Shown: positions 36,118 through 44,771 of the stretch, piece after piece
Layout: each line of letters starts with the position of its first letter
How positions within the stretch are numbered: the stretch's first letter is position 1
Origin: an uncultured Eubacterium sp.
GTDB lineage: Bacteria; Bacillota; Clostridia; Lachnospirales; Lachnospiraceae
Assembly: GCA_934316845.1 (NCBI GenBank)
Contig: CAKRDZ010000019.1
Location: 4,355 to 68,354 of the forward strand
Length of the DNA: 64,000 bases
Direction of reading: 5' to 3'
Made by a program: the position numbers and the translations under genes
The notes under the pieces: model-generated
Seen by the model: only the letters and a program-made list of their open reading frames with translations
Told to the model about the DNA's origin: nothing
Databases searched by the model: none

Positions 36118-38376
36118 TTATTCGGACGGGAGATGCCAGATCTCGTCGTTGTACTGTGCGATCGTACGGTCCGAAGAGAAAAACCCTGCATTAGCAATAT
36201 TTACCAGCATTTTCTTTGCCCATGCCGTGCGGTCATTATAGGCTGCATACGCACGTTCTTTCGTCTCGACATACGCATCAAAATCCGGGAAGGTCATAAA
36301 CCAGTCTTTGTTCAGCAGTTCATTGTACAGACGCTGCAAAGATTTCTTTTTCCCAATTTTTAACATTTTTGGGCTGACAATGAAATCCACTGCTGCCTTC
36401 AATGTGTCATTTTTCTTATAGTAATCTTTGGAACAATAATCGCCTCTTTCATAGCGTGCGATAACGGTATCGCTGTCCTCACCGAATACAAAAATATTGT
36501 CTTCGCCCACCAGCTCATGAATCTCCACATTGGCTCCGTCTTCGGTTCCCAGCGTAACGGCTCCGTTTAACATAAACTTCATGTTTCCGGTTCCGCTCGC
36601 TTCCTTTGATGCCAGCGAAATCTGCTCGGAGATATCACAGGCCGGGATCAGTTTCTCCGCCAATGTCACATTGTAATTTTCTACCATAACAAGATTCAGA
36701 TACGGCTTGACGTCTTTGTCCTTATGGATCAGTTTCTGCAGGCAGAGGATCAAGTGAATGATGTCCTTTGCGATCACATACGCCGGTGCTGCTTTGGCTC
36801 CAAAAATAAGTGTGACCGGACGATCCGGAATCTTCCCGGATTTGATCTCCAGATATTTATGGATTGCATACAGTGCATTTAACTGCTGACGTTTGTACTC
36901 ATGCAGACGTTTGATCTGAATATCAAAGATGGAATCTTCATTCAGCTTGATCCCCTGCGTCTCTTTCAGGTATTTGGCAAGCTGATGTTTATTCTTTTTC
37001 TTAATCTCCAGAAGGCGTTCCAAAACTGCCTCGTCATTCTCATAAGCAAGCAGTTTTTTCAATTCCATGGCATCCTTTTTGAATCCGTCACCAATGCAGT
37101 TTTCCAACAATTCCACCAGACGCGGATTGCTGTGCAGAAGCCAGCGGCGGAATGTGATACCATTGGTCTTATTGTTAAATTTTTCCGGATAAATCTTATA
37201 AAACGCGTTTAATTCGTTATTTTTCAAAATTTCCGTGTGAAGATATGCCACTCCATTGACACTATGTCCATAATGGATATCCATATGTGCCATATGAACG
37301 CGGTCGTCCTCATCAATGATATATACCGATTGATCGTCGTATTTATCTTTTACACAAAGATCCAGCTCATGGATGATCGGCACGATCTGCGGTGCCACTT
37401 TTTCGATAAAGGCAAGCGGCCATTTTTCCAGTGCTTCTGCTAAAATCGTATGGTTGGTATAAGCACAGGTATTTGTCGTGATCTCAATTGCCTCATCCAG
37501 TTCGATCCCTTTCTGCATCAGCAGACGGATCAATTCCGGAATCACCATGGATGGGTGTGTATCATTGATCTGAATGGCTACATAATCTGCCAGATCATGG
37601 TAATTCGATCCCCGCTCCTCTGCTTCATCCAAGATCAGCTGTGCCGCGTTGCTGACCATGAAATACTGCTGATATACGCGAAGCAGACGACCATCTTCGT
37701 CGCTGTCATCCGGGTACAAAAACAGGGTAAGATTTTTCTGTATATCCTTTTTGTCAAAATCAATTCCTTTGTCAACGATCTTTTCATCGACAGAATTGAT
37801 GTCAAACAAGTGCAGAACATTTGTACGGTTATCATATCCTGTCACAAGAATGTCATACATTGTCGAAACTACATTATATTTCCCCAGCGAAACGGAATAT
37901 TTGCGGTCACTTTTAATGAGCCAGCTGTCGTCTTCCATCCACGGATTTGGTACTTCTTTCTGCATCCGCTTCTTAAATACCTGACGAAAGAGTCCAAAGT
38001 GGTAATTCAGGCCGATTCCGTCTCCCGGCAGTCCCAGTGTCGCAATGGAATCCAGAAAACAGGCTGCCAGTCTTCCCAGTCCGCCATTTCCAAGGGATGG
38101 TTCCGGTTCCATTTCCTCCAGATCACTCAGTTTCTTTCCGGCTTCTTTCAATTCCTGACGCACCTCATCATAAATTCCAAGGTTGATCAGATTGTTACTC
38201 AGCAGTTTTCCGATCAGAAATTCTGCGGAAATATAATAAAGTTTTTTCTTTCCTTCTGTCTTTTCTTTCTTTGCCGCCATCTCATTGACCATCTGCAACA
38301 AGGCAGCGTACAGCTGTTTATCGGAACAACGTTCGATATCTTTTCCGTATTTCTCTTTTACATACTCTGCAAACAT
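36118..38376 (-). CDS. glgP: Glycogen/maltodextrin phosphorylase
   Basis: 752 residues. GNGGLGRLAACFLDSIATL, IQINDTHPS, and the PLP-lysine segment EASGTGNMKFMLNGA followed by LGTEDGANVEI identify the family. It releases glucose-1-phosphate from alpha-1,4-glucans using phosphate, linking glycogen to the phosphohexomutase and sugar-nucleotide genes upstream. The N-terminus is about 50-80 residues shorter than in E. coli GlgP/MalP, as is usual in clostridia. It is monocistronic with its own promoter. Confidence 0.95.
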   Translation of the reverse strand: MFAEYVKEKYGKDIERCSDKQLYAALLQMVNEMAAKKEKTEGKKKLYYISAEFLIGKLLSNNLINLGIYDEVRQELKEAGKKLSDLEEMEPEPSLGNGGLGRLAACFLDSIATLGLPGDGIGLNYHFGLFRQVFKKRMQKEVPNPWMEDDSWLIKSDRKYSVSLGKYNVVSTMYDILVTGYDNRTNVLHLFDINSVDEKIVDKGIDFDKKDIQKNLTLFLYPDDSDEDGRLLRVYQQYFMVSNAAQLILDEAEERGSNYHDLADYVAIQINDTHPSMVIPELIRLLMQKGIELDEAIEITTNTCAYTNHTILAEALEKWPLAFIEKVAPQIVPIIHELDLCVKDKYDDQSVYIIDEDDRVHMAHMDIHYGHSVNGVAYLHTEILKNNELNAFYKIYPEKFNNKTNGITFRRWLLHSNPRLVELLENCIGDGFKKDAMELKKLLAYENDEAVLERLLEIKKKNKHQLAKYLKETQGIKLNEDSIFDIQIKRLHEYKRQQLNALYAIHKYLEIKSGKIPDRPVTLIFGAKAAPAYVIAKDIIHLILCLQKLIHKDKDVKPYLNLVMVENYNVTLAEKLIPACDISEQISLASKEASGTGNMKFMLNGAVTLGTEDGANVEIHELVGEDNIFVFGEDSDTVIARYERGDYCSKDYYKKNDTLKAAVDFIVSPKMLKIGKKKSLQRLYNELLNKDWFMTFPDFDAYVETKERAYAAYNDRTAWAKKMLVNIANAGFFSSDRTIAQYNDEIWHLPSE

Positions 38377-38419
38377 GCTCTTTCCTCCACTTAAAAGCTT
38401 TGTTTATGCTATCGTACTC

Positions 38420-38448
38420 ATCATAACATACAAGAGGTGGCATGTCAA
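38420..38448 (-). promoter_or_regulatory. Vegetative promoter of glgP
   Basis: Minus strand TTGACA, 17-base spacer, TATGAT, about 45 bases upstream of the glgP start codon; followed by GGAGG eight bases before the ATG. Confidence 0.8.
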
Positions 38449-38500
38449 AGGAATGCGCAAAACAAAGTGCCTCTGCTGAATCAATATCAAAAACTTCCTT

Positions 38501-39805
38501 TTATTCTTCCGTCGCCGCTGCAACCCATTTTGCATTATTAACTTGCAAACCATAACCGCAGAATGAGCAACAATGGTTTGCATCCGGTATAAAATTAGCA
38601 CCACAAGAAGGACAGTCCTTCTCGGTCAAAAAAGCTCCATCTGCTTTTCTTCTTTCAGGATATCTTGCCCGTTGTAGTGTAAGCTTCTTTTTTGCTTTTT
38701 TGGTATATGGTCTCTTTTTCTCCGGAAGATATGTTTCGCTTACATATACTCGGATTGTTATTTTCGTCGTTTCGTCTGTATTAACAACTTTTTTCAAAAT
38801 AATTGTTCCAATACTATAATCCATCAGATCCGTATCCTTTTTTTCCTCATACAATACCTCACCGATACATGACCTCAAATAATTTTCAGAATAACGGACA
38901 ATCTCCCCTCTCCGTTTCTCCTGTTTTATTCTCCCCCAAACAATAACAGCCGTAATTCCTACCATAATAAGTATCGCTGCCACCACACCTGCCGCCAAGG
39001 ATACCTCGGTATCCTGAATAAGCCACAGGCAAAGAAACACACACACAAACAAAATGAACACAGATGCCAAGAGCTGCAAAGTTCTTCGCAAGTTCATTCC
39101 CATCTTCTCATATATATCAAATTTCTCAGTCTGCCAGTCATAAAAATCACTTTGCAACACACCACCGCAGTATGAACAAACCGCTTTCTGACTACTTAAT
39201 TTCACTTCCGCACCACAGGATGGGCATATAATCTTTGTATGATTTCCATAATAATTTTTCTTTTTTTCTATACGATCTGTATTTCGTATATGTCTTGACT
39301 GAACAATCCTAAAATAGGCATTTTTATGATACAGCTCATAGATAGGTGTGTTTTTTCCATTCGGCACAAGACGCTCCACTGCACTACATTGCAAGACAGA
39401 CTCCCGCCATTCTCTGCCATCATCATTCCACCTTTTAAAATCGTTCTTGGGCAAAGGCACAACATCCGTTAATCGAATGTCACGACAAAGCTGACGCTGT
39501 TTCAACAATTCAATCTGCTTCTCTGTTTTTCTCCGAAAAATCCTATCCATTCTCGCCGGCAGCAAACTTTTATCCGCTTTGCCAAGAGGAATCAGCACTT
39601 GTTCAAAACTTTTCCTGATATTTCCATGAAGTTTTTCTCCCTGCAAAGGTGTCTCACGCGGAATAAGCAGTTTTTTCATCCTCTCACTCTTTCGGTTTTT
39701 AGGTAAAAATCCGGAAAAGTCTACTTTAATAATCTTCTCGCCAATAAAACAGGCACAAGACACAGCAATTGCCGTCGCAATCAATAATGCTTCTGATAAA
39801 TTCAT
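38501..39805 (-). CDS. Hypothetical membrane protein with two zinc ribbons
   Basis: 434 residues. A hydrophobic segment at the N-terminus, a zinc ribbon (CPSCGAEV ... CSYCGGVL) near residue 195, two adjacent membrane helices (residues about 243-293), and a C-terminal ribbon (CPSCGANF ... CCSFCGYGLQ). Similar ribbon-plus-membrane proteins of clostridia are uncharacterised. It follows the DUF3592 gene by 23 bases, so the two form a unit and may act together at the membrane. Confidence 0.75.
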   Translation of the reverse strand: MNLSEALLIATAIAVSCACFIGEKIIKVDFSGFLPKNRKSERMKKLLIPRETPLQGEKLHGNIRKSFEQVLIPLGKADKSLLPARMDRIFRRKTEKQIELLKQRQLCRDIRLTDVVPLPKNDFKRWNDDGREWRESVLQCSAVERLVPNGKNTPIYELYHKNAYFRIVQSRHIRNTDRIEKKKNYYGNHTKIICPSCGAEVKLSSQKAVCSYCGGVLQSDFYDWQTEKFDIYEKMGMNLRRTLQLLASVFILFVCVFLCLWLIQDTEVSLAAGVVAAILIMVGITAVIVWGRIKQEKRRGEIVRYSENYLRSCIGEVLYEEKKDTDLMDYSIGTIILKKVVNTDETTKITIRVYVSETYLPEKKRPYTKKAKKKLTLQRARYPERRKADGAFLTEKDCPSCGANFIPDANHCCSFCGYGLQVNNAKWVAAATEE

Positions 39806-39828
39806 AAATCACCTTCCTGTCCTTTGTT

Positions 39829-40368
39829 TCAATTTTTCTCCGCTTTTTCCGTTGGTTCACTTTTCCCTTTTTTGGTTTTCCTTCTAAATATCTCATAAAG
39901 CATTCCTACAATAATAACAGCACCAAAAAGGATTGCCAGACAATAAAGGAGAAAGTCCACCGGAGTTCCATCCGGCGATATTTTGTAATCCCCATTTTTC
40001 GTTTTATACACCTCGACATCAATTGTATCGCCCCTTCTTAATCTGTCATAGGTATTCTTTTTTGCATAATCCCTCGCATACGCATTAAATTTATATCTTC
40101 CCGTATATTTTTTCCCATCAATCTCAAATGAAACCCTGGTCTTATATTTTGTTTCAACAATAACATCGTTATCGTCTTTTTCATCATGAGTTTCCAATGT
40201 TTCAATAACAGCTGCGACTTTTCGTATATCTGTCGAATTTTTATATTCGGAACTTTCAATTCTACTGGATACAATTCCAAAAATCCCCGCTGCAACCAAT
40301 CCAATCCCACAAAGCAAAGCAAAAAAGGAATATTTTTCAAATTTTCTTTTTGTCTGTTTTTCTTTCAC
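39829..40368 (-). CDS. DUF3592-like membrane protein, GTG start
   Basis: 179 residues: membrane helix (FFALLCGIGLVAAGIFGIV), an extracytoplasmic domain with VSFEIDGKKYTGRY and a positively patterned GDTIDVEVY strand, then a second helix (LLYCLAILFGAVIIVGML) and a basic tail. This is the DUF3592 layout. The GTG start lies eight bases after GGAGG. No function is known. Confidence 0.75.
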   Translation of the reverse strand: MKEKQTKRKFEKYSFFALLCGIGLVAAGIFGIVSSRIESSEYKNSTDIRKVAAVIETLETHDEKDDNDVIVETKYKTRVSFEIDGKKYTGRYKFNAYARDYAKKNTYDRLRRGDTIDVEVYKTKNGDYKISPDGTPVDFLLYCLAILFGAVIIVGMLYEIFRRKTKKGKSEPTEKAEKN

Positions 40369-40401
40369 AATAATTTCCTCCTATCGATATAAAATAACAA
40401 T

Positions 40402-40430
40402 AGTATAACATGTATTTCCAAACTTAACAA
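40402..40430 (-). promoter_or_regulatory. Promoter of the DUF3592 / zinc-ribbon operon
   Basis: Minus strand TTGTTA, 17-base spacer, TATACT about 35 bases upstream of the GTG start. The -10 is near consensus, the -35 weaker. Confidence 0.6.
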
Positions 40431-40469
40431 TTACATTCTGCACTGCATCCCCAGACGGCTCCTCCGTCA

Positions 40470-40733
40470 TCAATCCTTACCATGATCCCAAGCCAGTTTA
40501 CTCTTTTCCAATCCCCTGCCGCCAAAATTTTTCTTTCTAAACTCACTTTGACGGATGCTTTCCTCAATTTCTTTCAGGCATTCCTGATAGATTTTTCGAC
40601 CAAACTCAATCATTACATGCATCAAATCTTCCTCAAACCGAAGCATATTTCCGGCAAAAAGATATGGCAGTTCTCCTTTGCGTTTTTTTGTTTCGGCACT
40701 TAAAACTTTATACAAAGGAGCTGCCTTTTTCAA
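40470..40733 (-). pseudogene. Short ORF, probable remnant of a transposase-like protein
   Basis: An 87-codon frame with TTG start and no convincing ribosome site. FEEDLMHVMIEFGRKIYQECLKEIEESIR and FRKKNF recall, from memory only, the N-terminus of ISLre2/UPF0236-type transposases. After the KKNF segment the sequence changes character, and another frame continues as GDWKRVNWLG ... DDGGAVWGCSAEC to a stop at about 40432, as expected if an internal deletion joined both ends out of frame. No terminal repeats were found. It could instead be an unrelated small gene. Confidence 0.4.
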
Positions 40734-40777
40734 TATTTATTTTTCCGAAAGTTCTTTTACGCTAACGCAAAACAATC

Positions 40778-42853
40778 CTATTTCTTTATTTTCACCTTAC
40801 TACTGCCACTCCATTTTCCGTAAACTTTGCTTCCATTTACTATCTTGCAGGCACGAACGCGGATAAAATAGGTCTTTTTCTTTTGCAGTTTCTTCAGGGT
40901 CACAGAAGTTTTCTTTGTCGACGTTTTTTTACATTTTTTCTTAAACTTCTTATCCAATGCATATTGAATCTGATAGAATTTTGCACCATCTGCCTTCTTC
41001 CATGTGACAACAACTTTTCTTCCTTTTTTATTTTTCGCAGATTGTATGGACACAACCATTTCCTTTTCCGTTTGGGAAGGACTGGAAGGCTGTATCACCG
41101 GTTTTTCCTCCGGCTGAACTGCTGCCGGAGTCTGCGTCCCCGTCGGTTTGGATGTTTCCGGCGTCTTTGAACCGACCGGTGCTGATGTCTCCGGTGTCTG
41201 CGAACCAACCGGCGTTTCCGTCGGAACCGCTGTCGGTACTCCTGTCGGATTCGGTGTTTGTGACGGCGTTGCTCTCGGTGCTTTTTCCGGTACCGAACTT
41301 ACCTTCGCCGCCTTTTTCCATAAATTGGAAGTCAAATCCAGATGAATTACCGGCCGGACTGTAAAGGAGTCTTCCGTTACGTTTGTACCGTAATACTCCC
41401 CACCCCCATACTCGGAAACATAGGCTGCCTCATTTATATCAAATCCCGGAGAACGCAGCCACCATTTTCCGTTATCATCAATTTCCTCAATCCAAGAGGC
41501 AAATGCGCCTTGATCATAGGCATACGCGGTCGTTTTCGCCTCTCTTGTCCTGCTCATACCATAAAATCTGTCATCAAATCCATATGCCGTATTTGCCGCC
41601 TCCGCTGCTGACAAAAGATAAATGCGGTCCTGCGTATCGGCTCCACCATCACTGTCAATGGACTCATCCGGATTATCTTTATTGGAATTGGATACCGTCG
41701 TTATTTTTATGGCATCCTGTTCCTCTTCGGTAAACGCATCGCGCATAAAGGTGTCATTCAGCCATGCCCGCAAACTGCAGTTTTCCCAGCTGGTTTCTGT
41801 CATTTCTCCATGGTATGGTTTGTTATCCAGTCCTTCATCCGCAAGCAAAAACGCATCGTTCCCCTCTACAGAAAGCACACGCCATTTGATTGGCTGTTTT
41901 TCTGCGGAAGCAGTTTCCGCCACTGATTCCTGCCAGTAATTTCCAAATGTAACACAATCCCAAACGGACATCATCTGTCCCTGCACCTCTAGCTTTTCTG
42001 CCTTTTCCCATATGGGATCAGACAATTTCAAATGCAATACCGGACGCACTGCGCCATATGTCTGCGCAAAGGTGCCCTCAGAATCTCCATCTCCTGCCAT
42101 TCCGACATTTGAGACACAGTTTTCTTTTCCCGGGGAACGCAGCCACCAGAAAAAGGCATTATATGCCTCAGAAGAGTACATTGTCTGTGCCACCTCGCGC
42201 GCCGGACTGGTCCGATGAAATGCCGCTTTGTCTGATTCCTCAAATCCATACTGCGTATCCGCAGCTTCGTCGATTGACAACAGATAAATTTTGTCCTGTG
42301 TATCGGCACCGGCTTCTGTGTTATACTCTTCATTGTCCTTATTTACAACGGTTGTCTCCATAATCGCCGCCTGTTCTTCTTCCGTAAATGCCTCCTTGAT
42401 AAAGTCTTCATTCAGCCATTTGCGCAGAGAACATTTTTCCCACGTTACGGCACTGCCTTCCTCGTCAAACGGCCGGCTTTCAATCGCCTGATCCGCCATC
42501 AGAAAAGCGTCGTCTCCCTCTACCGAAAGCACTCGCCATCGAATTGGCTTTTTCTCATCATTCGTATTGATCTCCCCATCATCATTCGTATCCTCCTGCC
42601 AGTAATTTCCAAATGTAATAGTGTCCCATGCCAGCACATCGGTTTTTACGACCGGATTATGTAATCCTTCTGACGAATCCGTCTCCTCTCCGGATACAAG
42701 AACATCTTTCTGAATCGTCGGATTTCCGATACCATAAGCCGTCTCTGCCTTACTTTCTACGCTTCCGGCAGGACTGCCAAATGTCGTCAGGATCACCGCT
42801 CCCGCCGTCAATATGGAAAGCACTTTTTTCGTTCTTTTCTGGTTTTGTCTCAT
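40778..42853 (-). CDS. Secreted protein with two DUF6273 domains, Pro/Thr linker and fibronectin-III-like C-terminus
   Basis: 691 residues. A signal peptide (KRTKKVLSILTAGAVILTTFG) leads two copies of the DUF6273 module: ITFGNYWQE, PIRWRVLSVEGDDAFLMAD, CSLRKWLNEDF, ADTQDKIYLLS, WWLRSPG and VRPVLHL recur about 220 residues later. A linker of TP repeats (SQTPETSAPVGSKTPETS) follows, then a basic fibronectin-III-like domain (VVVTWKKADGAKFYQIQY). The start ATG is seven bases after GGAGG. There is no sortase motif; surface attachment may rely on the basic tail (KVKIKK). Function unknown, probably display or binding at the cell surface. Confidence 0.85.
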   Translation of the reverse strand: MRQNQKRTKKVLSILTAGAVILTTFGSPAGSVESKAETAYGIGNPTIQKDVLVSGEETDSSEGLHNPVVKTDVLAWDTITFGNYWQEDTNDDGEINTNDEKKPIRWRVLSVEGDDAFLMADQAIESRPFDEEGSAVTWEKCSLRKWLNEDFIKEAFTEEEQAAIMETTVVNKDNEEYNTEAGADTQDKIYLLSIDEAADTQYGFEESDKAAFHRTSPAREVAQTMYSSEAYNAFFWWLRSPGKENCVSNVGMAGDGDSEGTFAQTYGAVRPVLHLKLSDPIWEKAEKLEVQGQMMSVWDCVTFGNYWQESVAETASAEKQPIKWRVLSVEGNDAFLLADEGLDNKPYHGEMTETSWENCSLRAWLNDTFMRDAFTEEEQDAIKITTVSNSNKDNPDESIDSDGGADTQDRIYLLSAAEAANTAYGFDDRFYGMSRTREAKTTAYAYDQGAFASWIEEIDDNGKWWLRSPGFDINEAAYVSEYGGGEYYGTNVTEDSFTVRPVIHLDLTSNLWKKAAKVSSVPEKAPRATPSQTPNPTGVPTAVPTETPVGSQTPETSAPVGSKTPETSKPTGTQTPAAVQPEEKPVIQPSSPSQTEKEMVVSIQSAKNKKGRKVVVTWKKADGAKFYQIQYALDKKFKKKCKKTSTKKTSVTLKKLQKKKTYFIRVRACKIVNGSKVYGKWSGSSKVKIKK

Positions 42854-42881
42854 AATCATTCCTCCTGGTTTTTATTTCCCT

Positions 42882-42925
42882 GTAACGATTCAGGAATCTA
42901 ACGTGTGGAGATCCTGAACGGTTAC
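42882..42925. repeat. 44-bp remnant of the GTAA-ended element
   Basis: GTAACGATTCAGGA and TCCTGAACGGTTAC are diverged forms of the element ends, separated by only 16 bases; the whole internal part is missing. Flanks (ATTTCCCT / ATTTTCCCT) are again alike. It lies about 30 bases upstream of the DUF6273 gene, inside its leader or promoter. Confidence 0.6.
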
Positions 42926-43035
42926 ATTTTCCCTATAATAATAAGATGCTGTAGGGCTGGAAAAAGTTCCCAGAAGTTTTATTTTTTATTATTGTTGTGG
43001 GATTTTTTTTGAGGGCGTGCGCAGGTTTCCTTTTT

Positions 43036-43660
43036 GGGGTGGATCCGCACACGTTATTTCTTGCTTTTTTCTTTTTGGCGTGTGCAATGCGGTAGTTTGG
43101 ATCAGCTGGGGGTGGATCCGCACACGTCATTTCCTACTTTTTTCTTTTTTGACGTGTGCGTGCCCCTTCAGCACCCACTTCCCCTGCCGCTCCGCACACG
43201 TCATTTTTTGTTTTTTTCTTTTTGGCGTGTGCAATGCGGTAGTTTGGGGTTTCTGGGGGTGGATCCGCACACGCCATTTCCTACTTTTTTCTTTTTTGAC
43301 GTGTGCGTGCCCCTTCAGCACCCACTTCCCCTGCCGCTCCGCACACGTCATTTTTTGTTTTTTTCTTTTTGGCGTGTGCAATGCGGTAGTTTGGGGTTTC
43401 TGGGGGTGGATCCGCACACGCCATTTCCTACTTTTTTCTTTTTTGGCGTGTGCATGCCCCTTCAGCACCCACTTCCCCAGCCGCTCCGCACACGTCATTT
43501 CCTACTTTTTTCTTTTTGGCGTGTGCAATGCGGTAGTTTGGGGTTTCTGGGGGTGGATCCGCACACGCCATTTTCTGCTTTTTCTTTTTTAACGTGTGCG
43601 TGCCCCTTCAGCACCCACTTCCCCTGCCGCTCCGCACACGCCATTTCCTACTTTCACGCC
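43036..43660. repeat. 147-bp tandem hairpin array, about four units
   Basis: GGATCCGCACACG recurs at 43114, 43261, 43408 and 43555, exactly 147 bases apart; an extra half unit starts at 43041. Each unit holds two hairpins with 10-bp arms of the form GCACACGYCA / TGRCGTGTGC around a C/T-rich loop, one after GGATCC and one after CCGCTCC. Units are nearly identical, with changes clustered at the arm positions Y and R. Because 147 is a multiple of three, long spurious open frames cross the array. Confidence 0.92.
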
Positions 43661-43708
43661 TTTTATTCCCGTTTGTTCATTTTTATTCACATTTTTTCTT
43701 TTTTACTC

Positions 43709-43737
43709 TTGACAAGCGTTAATATTCGTGATAATAT
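43709..43737 (+). promoter_or_regulatory. Vegetative promoter of the DeoR regulator
   Basis: TTGACA, 17-base spacer, TAATAT, 33 bases upstream of the start codon and directly behind the hairpin array. Confidence 0.8.
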
Positions 43738-43769
43738 GTGTGCAAACAAGAACGAAAGGAGATGTTTTT

Positions 43770-44543
43770 ATGTTTATTGAAGAAAGACATCAAAAAATAC
43801 TCGAAGTATTAAAGCAAAAACAAAGTATTACAAATCAGGAGATTCAGGAAATGTTTGGGATCAGCTACGATTCTGCCAAACGCGACCTGCGTCTTTTGGA
43901 AGAACAAGGGCTGCTAAAGCGAACTCACGGCGGTGCTATTCCCTTGCGGAATGTCGGATTTCAAACCGAGGTCGGTAATTTAACTTCCCGGGAAAGAGTT
44001 TCGAAAGTACTGCCAAATTATCTTGCGATTGCGAAGCGCGCCACTGCATGTATTGAGGAAAATGATGTGATCTATATCACGTCCGCAAGCATTGGATACC
44101 TTATGACGCAAAATCTGCCGCAGGATCTCACCTGTACCGTGGTAACGAATTCTATTTCAATTGCCGACAATCTGCGTCAATATCCAAATATTACCATTCT
44201 TCTTTTAGGGGGAGAACTTCAACAAAACGGTGTAGTATATGACGGTTTTGCCTTGGAGATGTTACGCCGTCTCCGCTTTGACAAGGTATTTGTCACTTCC
44301 GCCTGTGTCAGTGCAGAATTTGGCTTGTCAATTCAGCGCACTCGAAATATGTCCATTTATACGATCCTCTCGTCTGCAAGAAAGGTCTACGGACTGTATC
44401 CATCCACCAAAATTGGCATGGACTCCATCCTCAGTCTTTGTCCTGTTGATACATTGGATGTCCTTATCACCGATGAAGATGCTTCCGAAGAAGATTTAAA
44501 GAAAATAGATGAAAAGGGCGTTGAAATATGGCTTACCAAATAA
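43770..44543 (+). CDS. DeoR-family transcriptional regulator
   Basis: 257 residues. An N-terminal winged helix-turn-helix (ERHQKILEVLKQKQSITNQEIQEMFGISYDSAKRDLRLLEEQGLLKRTHGG) ends in the family-typical HGGA turn; the C-terminal effector domain has VVTNSISIADNL and LLLGGELQQNGVVYDG, the DeoR-C sugar-phosphate sensor pattern. AAAGGAG seven bases before the ATG sets the start. No sugar operon adjoins, so its target is unknown. Hairpin repeats flank the gene on both sides. Confidence 0.9.
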   Translation: MFIEERHQKILEVLKQKQSITNQEIQEMFGISYDSAKRDLRLLEEQGLLKRTHGGAIPLRNVGFQTEVGNLTSRERVSKVLPNYLAIAKRATACIEENDVIYITSASIGYLMTQNLPQDLTCTVVTNSISIADNLRQYPNITILLLGGELQQNGVVYDGFALEMLRRLRFDKVFVTSACVSAEFGLSIQRTRNMSIYTILSSARKVYGLYPSTKIGMDSILSLCPVDTLDVLITDEDASEEDLKKIDEKGVEIWLTK

Positions 44544-44577
44544 ACGAGCCGCGCCACTGATATGAACTCCGGAACAG

Positions 44578-44680
44578 ATACGCACACGTCATTTCTCTCT
44601 TCTTCCTTTTTGGCGTGTGCGCATTCTTTTTTCTCCACCACTTCACGCGTCCCCTGTCCCTTCGCACACGCCGCTTTTTC
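44578..44680. repeat. Diverged copies of the array hairpin downstream of the DeoR gene
   Basis: CGCACACGTCATTTC ... GGCGTGTGCGC at 44580-44621 repeats the array hairpin, with a half copy (CGCACACGCCG) near 44664. The first lies about 35 bases after the DeoR stop codon and carries a C/T-rich loop, so it may serve as terminator for that gene. Confidence 0.75.
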
Positions 44681-44712
44681 CTTTCTTCCCCCACTATTTT
44701 CCCCCGGTCAGG

Positions 44713-44740
44713 CACTATTTTCCCCTTCGTTTCATACATT
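44713..44740 (+). promoter_or_regulatory. Candidate SigE-type sporulation promoter for sigK
   Basis: CATACATT matches the SigE -10 consensus (CATACANT) and CACTATT lies 13 bases upstream at the -35 position. No SigA-like promoter is visible here. In Bacillus, sigK transcription depends on SigE, so the match is sensible but still weak evidence. Confidence 0.45.
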
Positions 44741-44771
44741 ATCTATAACGCTAGTTTCTGAGGTGTCGCCA

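Noticed and set aside
37450..38394. 314-codon plus-strand frame opposite glgP
   Set aside because: Shadow frame of a clearly coding gene, with no ribosome site.
43036..43660. CRISPR array
   Set aside because: Units are identical through their full 147 bases with no unique spacers, and no cas gene is present.
43017..43780. Long plus- and minus-strand open frames (up to about 248 codons) through the hairpin array
   Set aside because: They are produced by the 147-bp period, a multiple of three; translations are repeats of Phe/Cys/His-rich text without ribosome sites.
44562..44771. N-terminal extension of SigK by 70 codons
   Set aside because: The extension lies in hairpin repeat and promoter sequence; a TTG with GAGG fits the normal SigK N-terminus.
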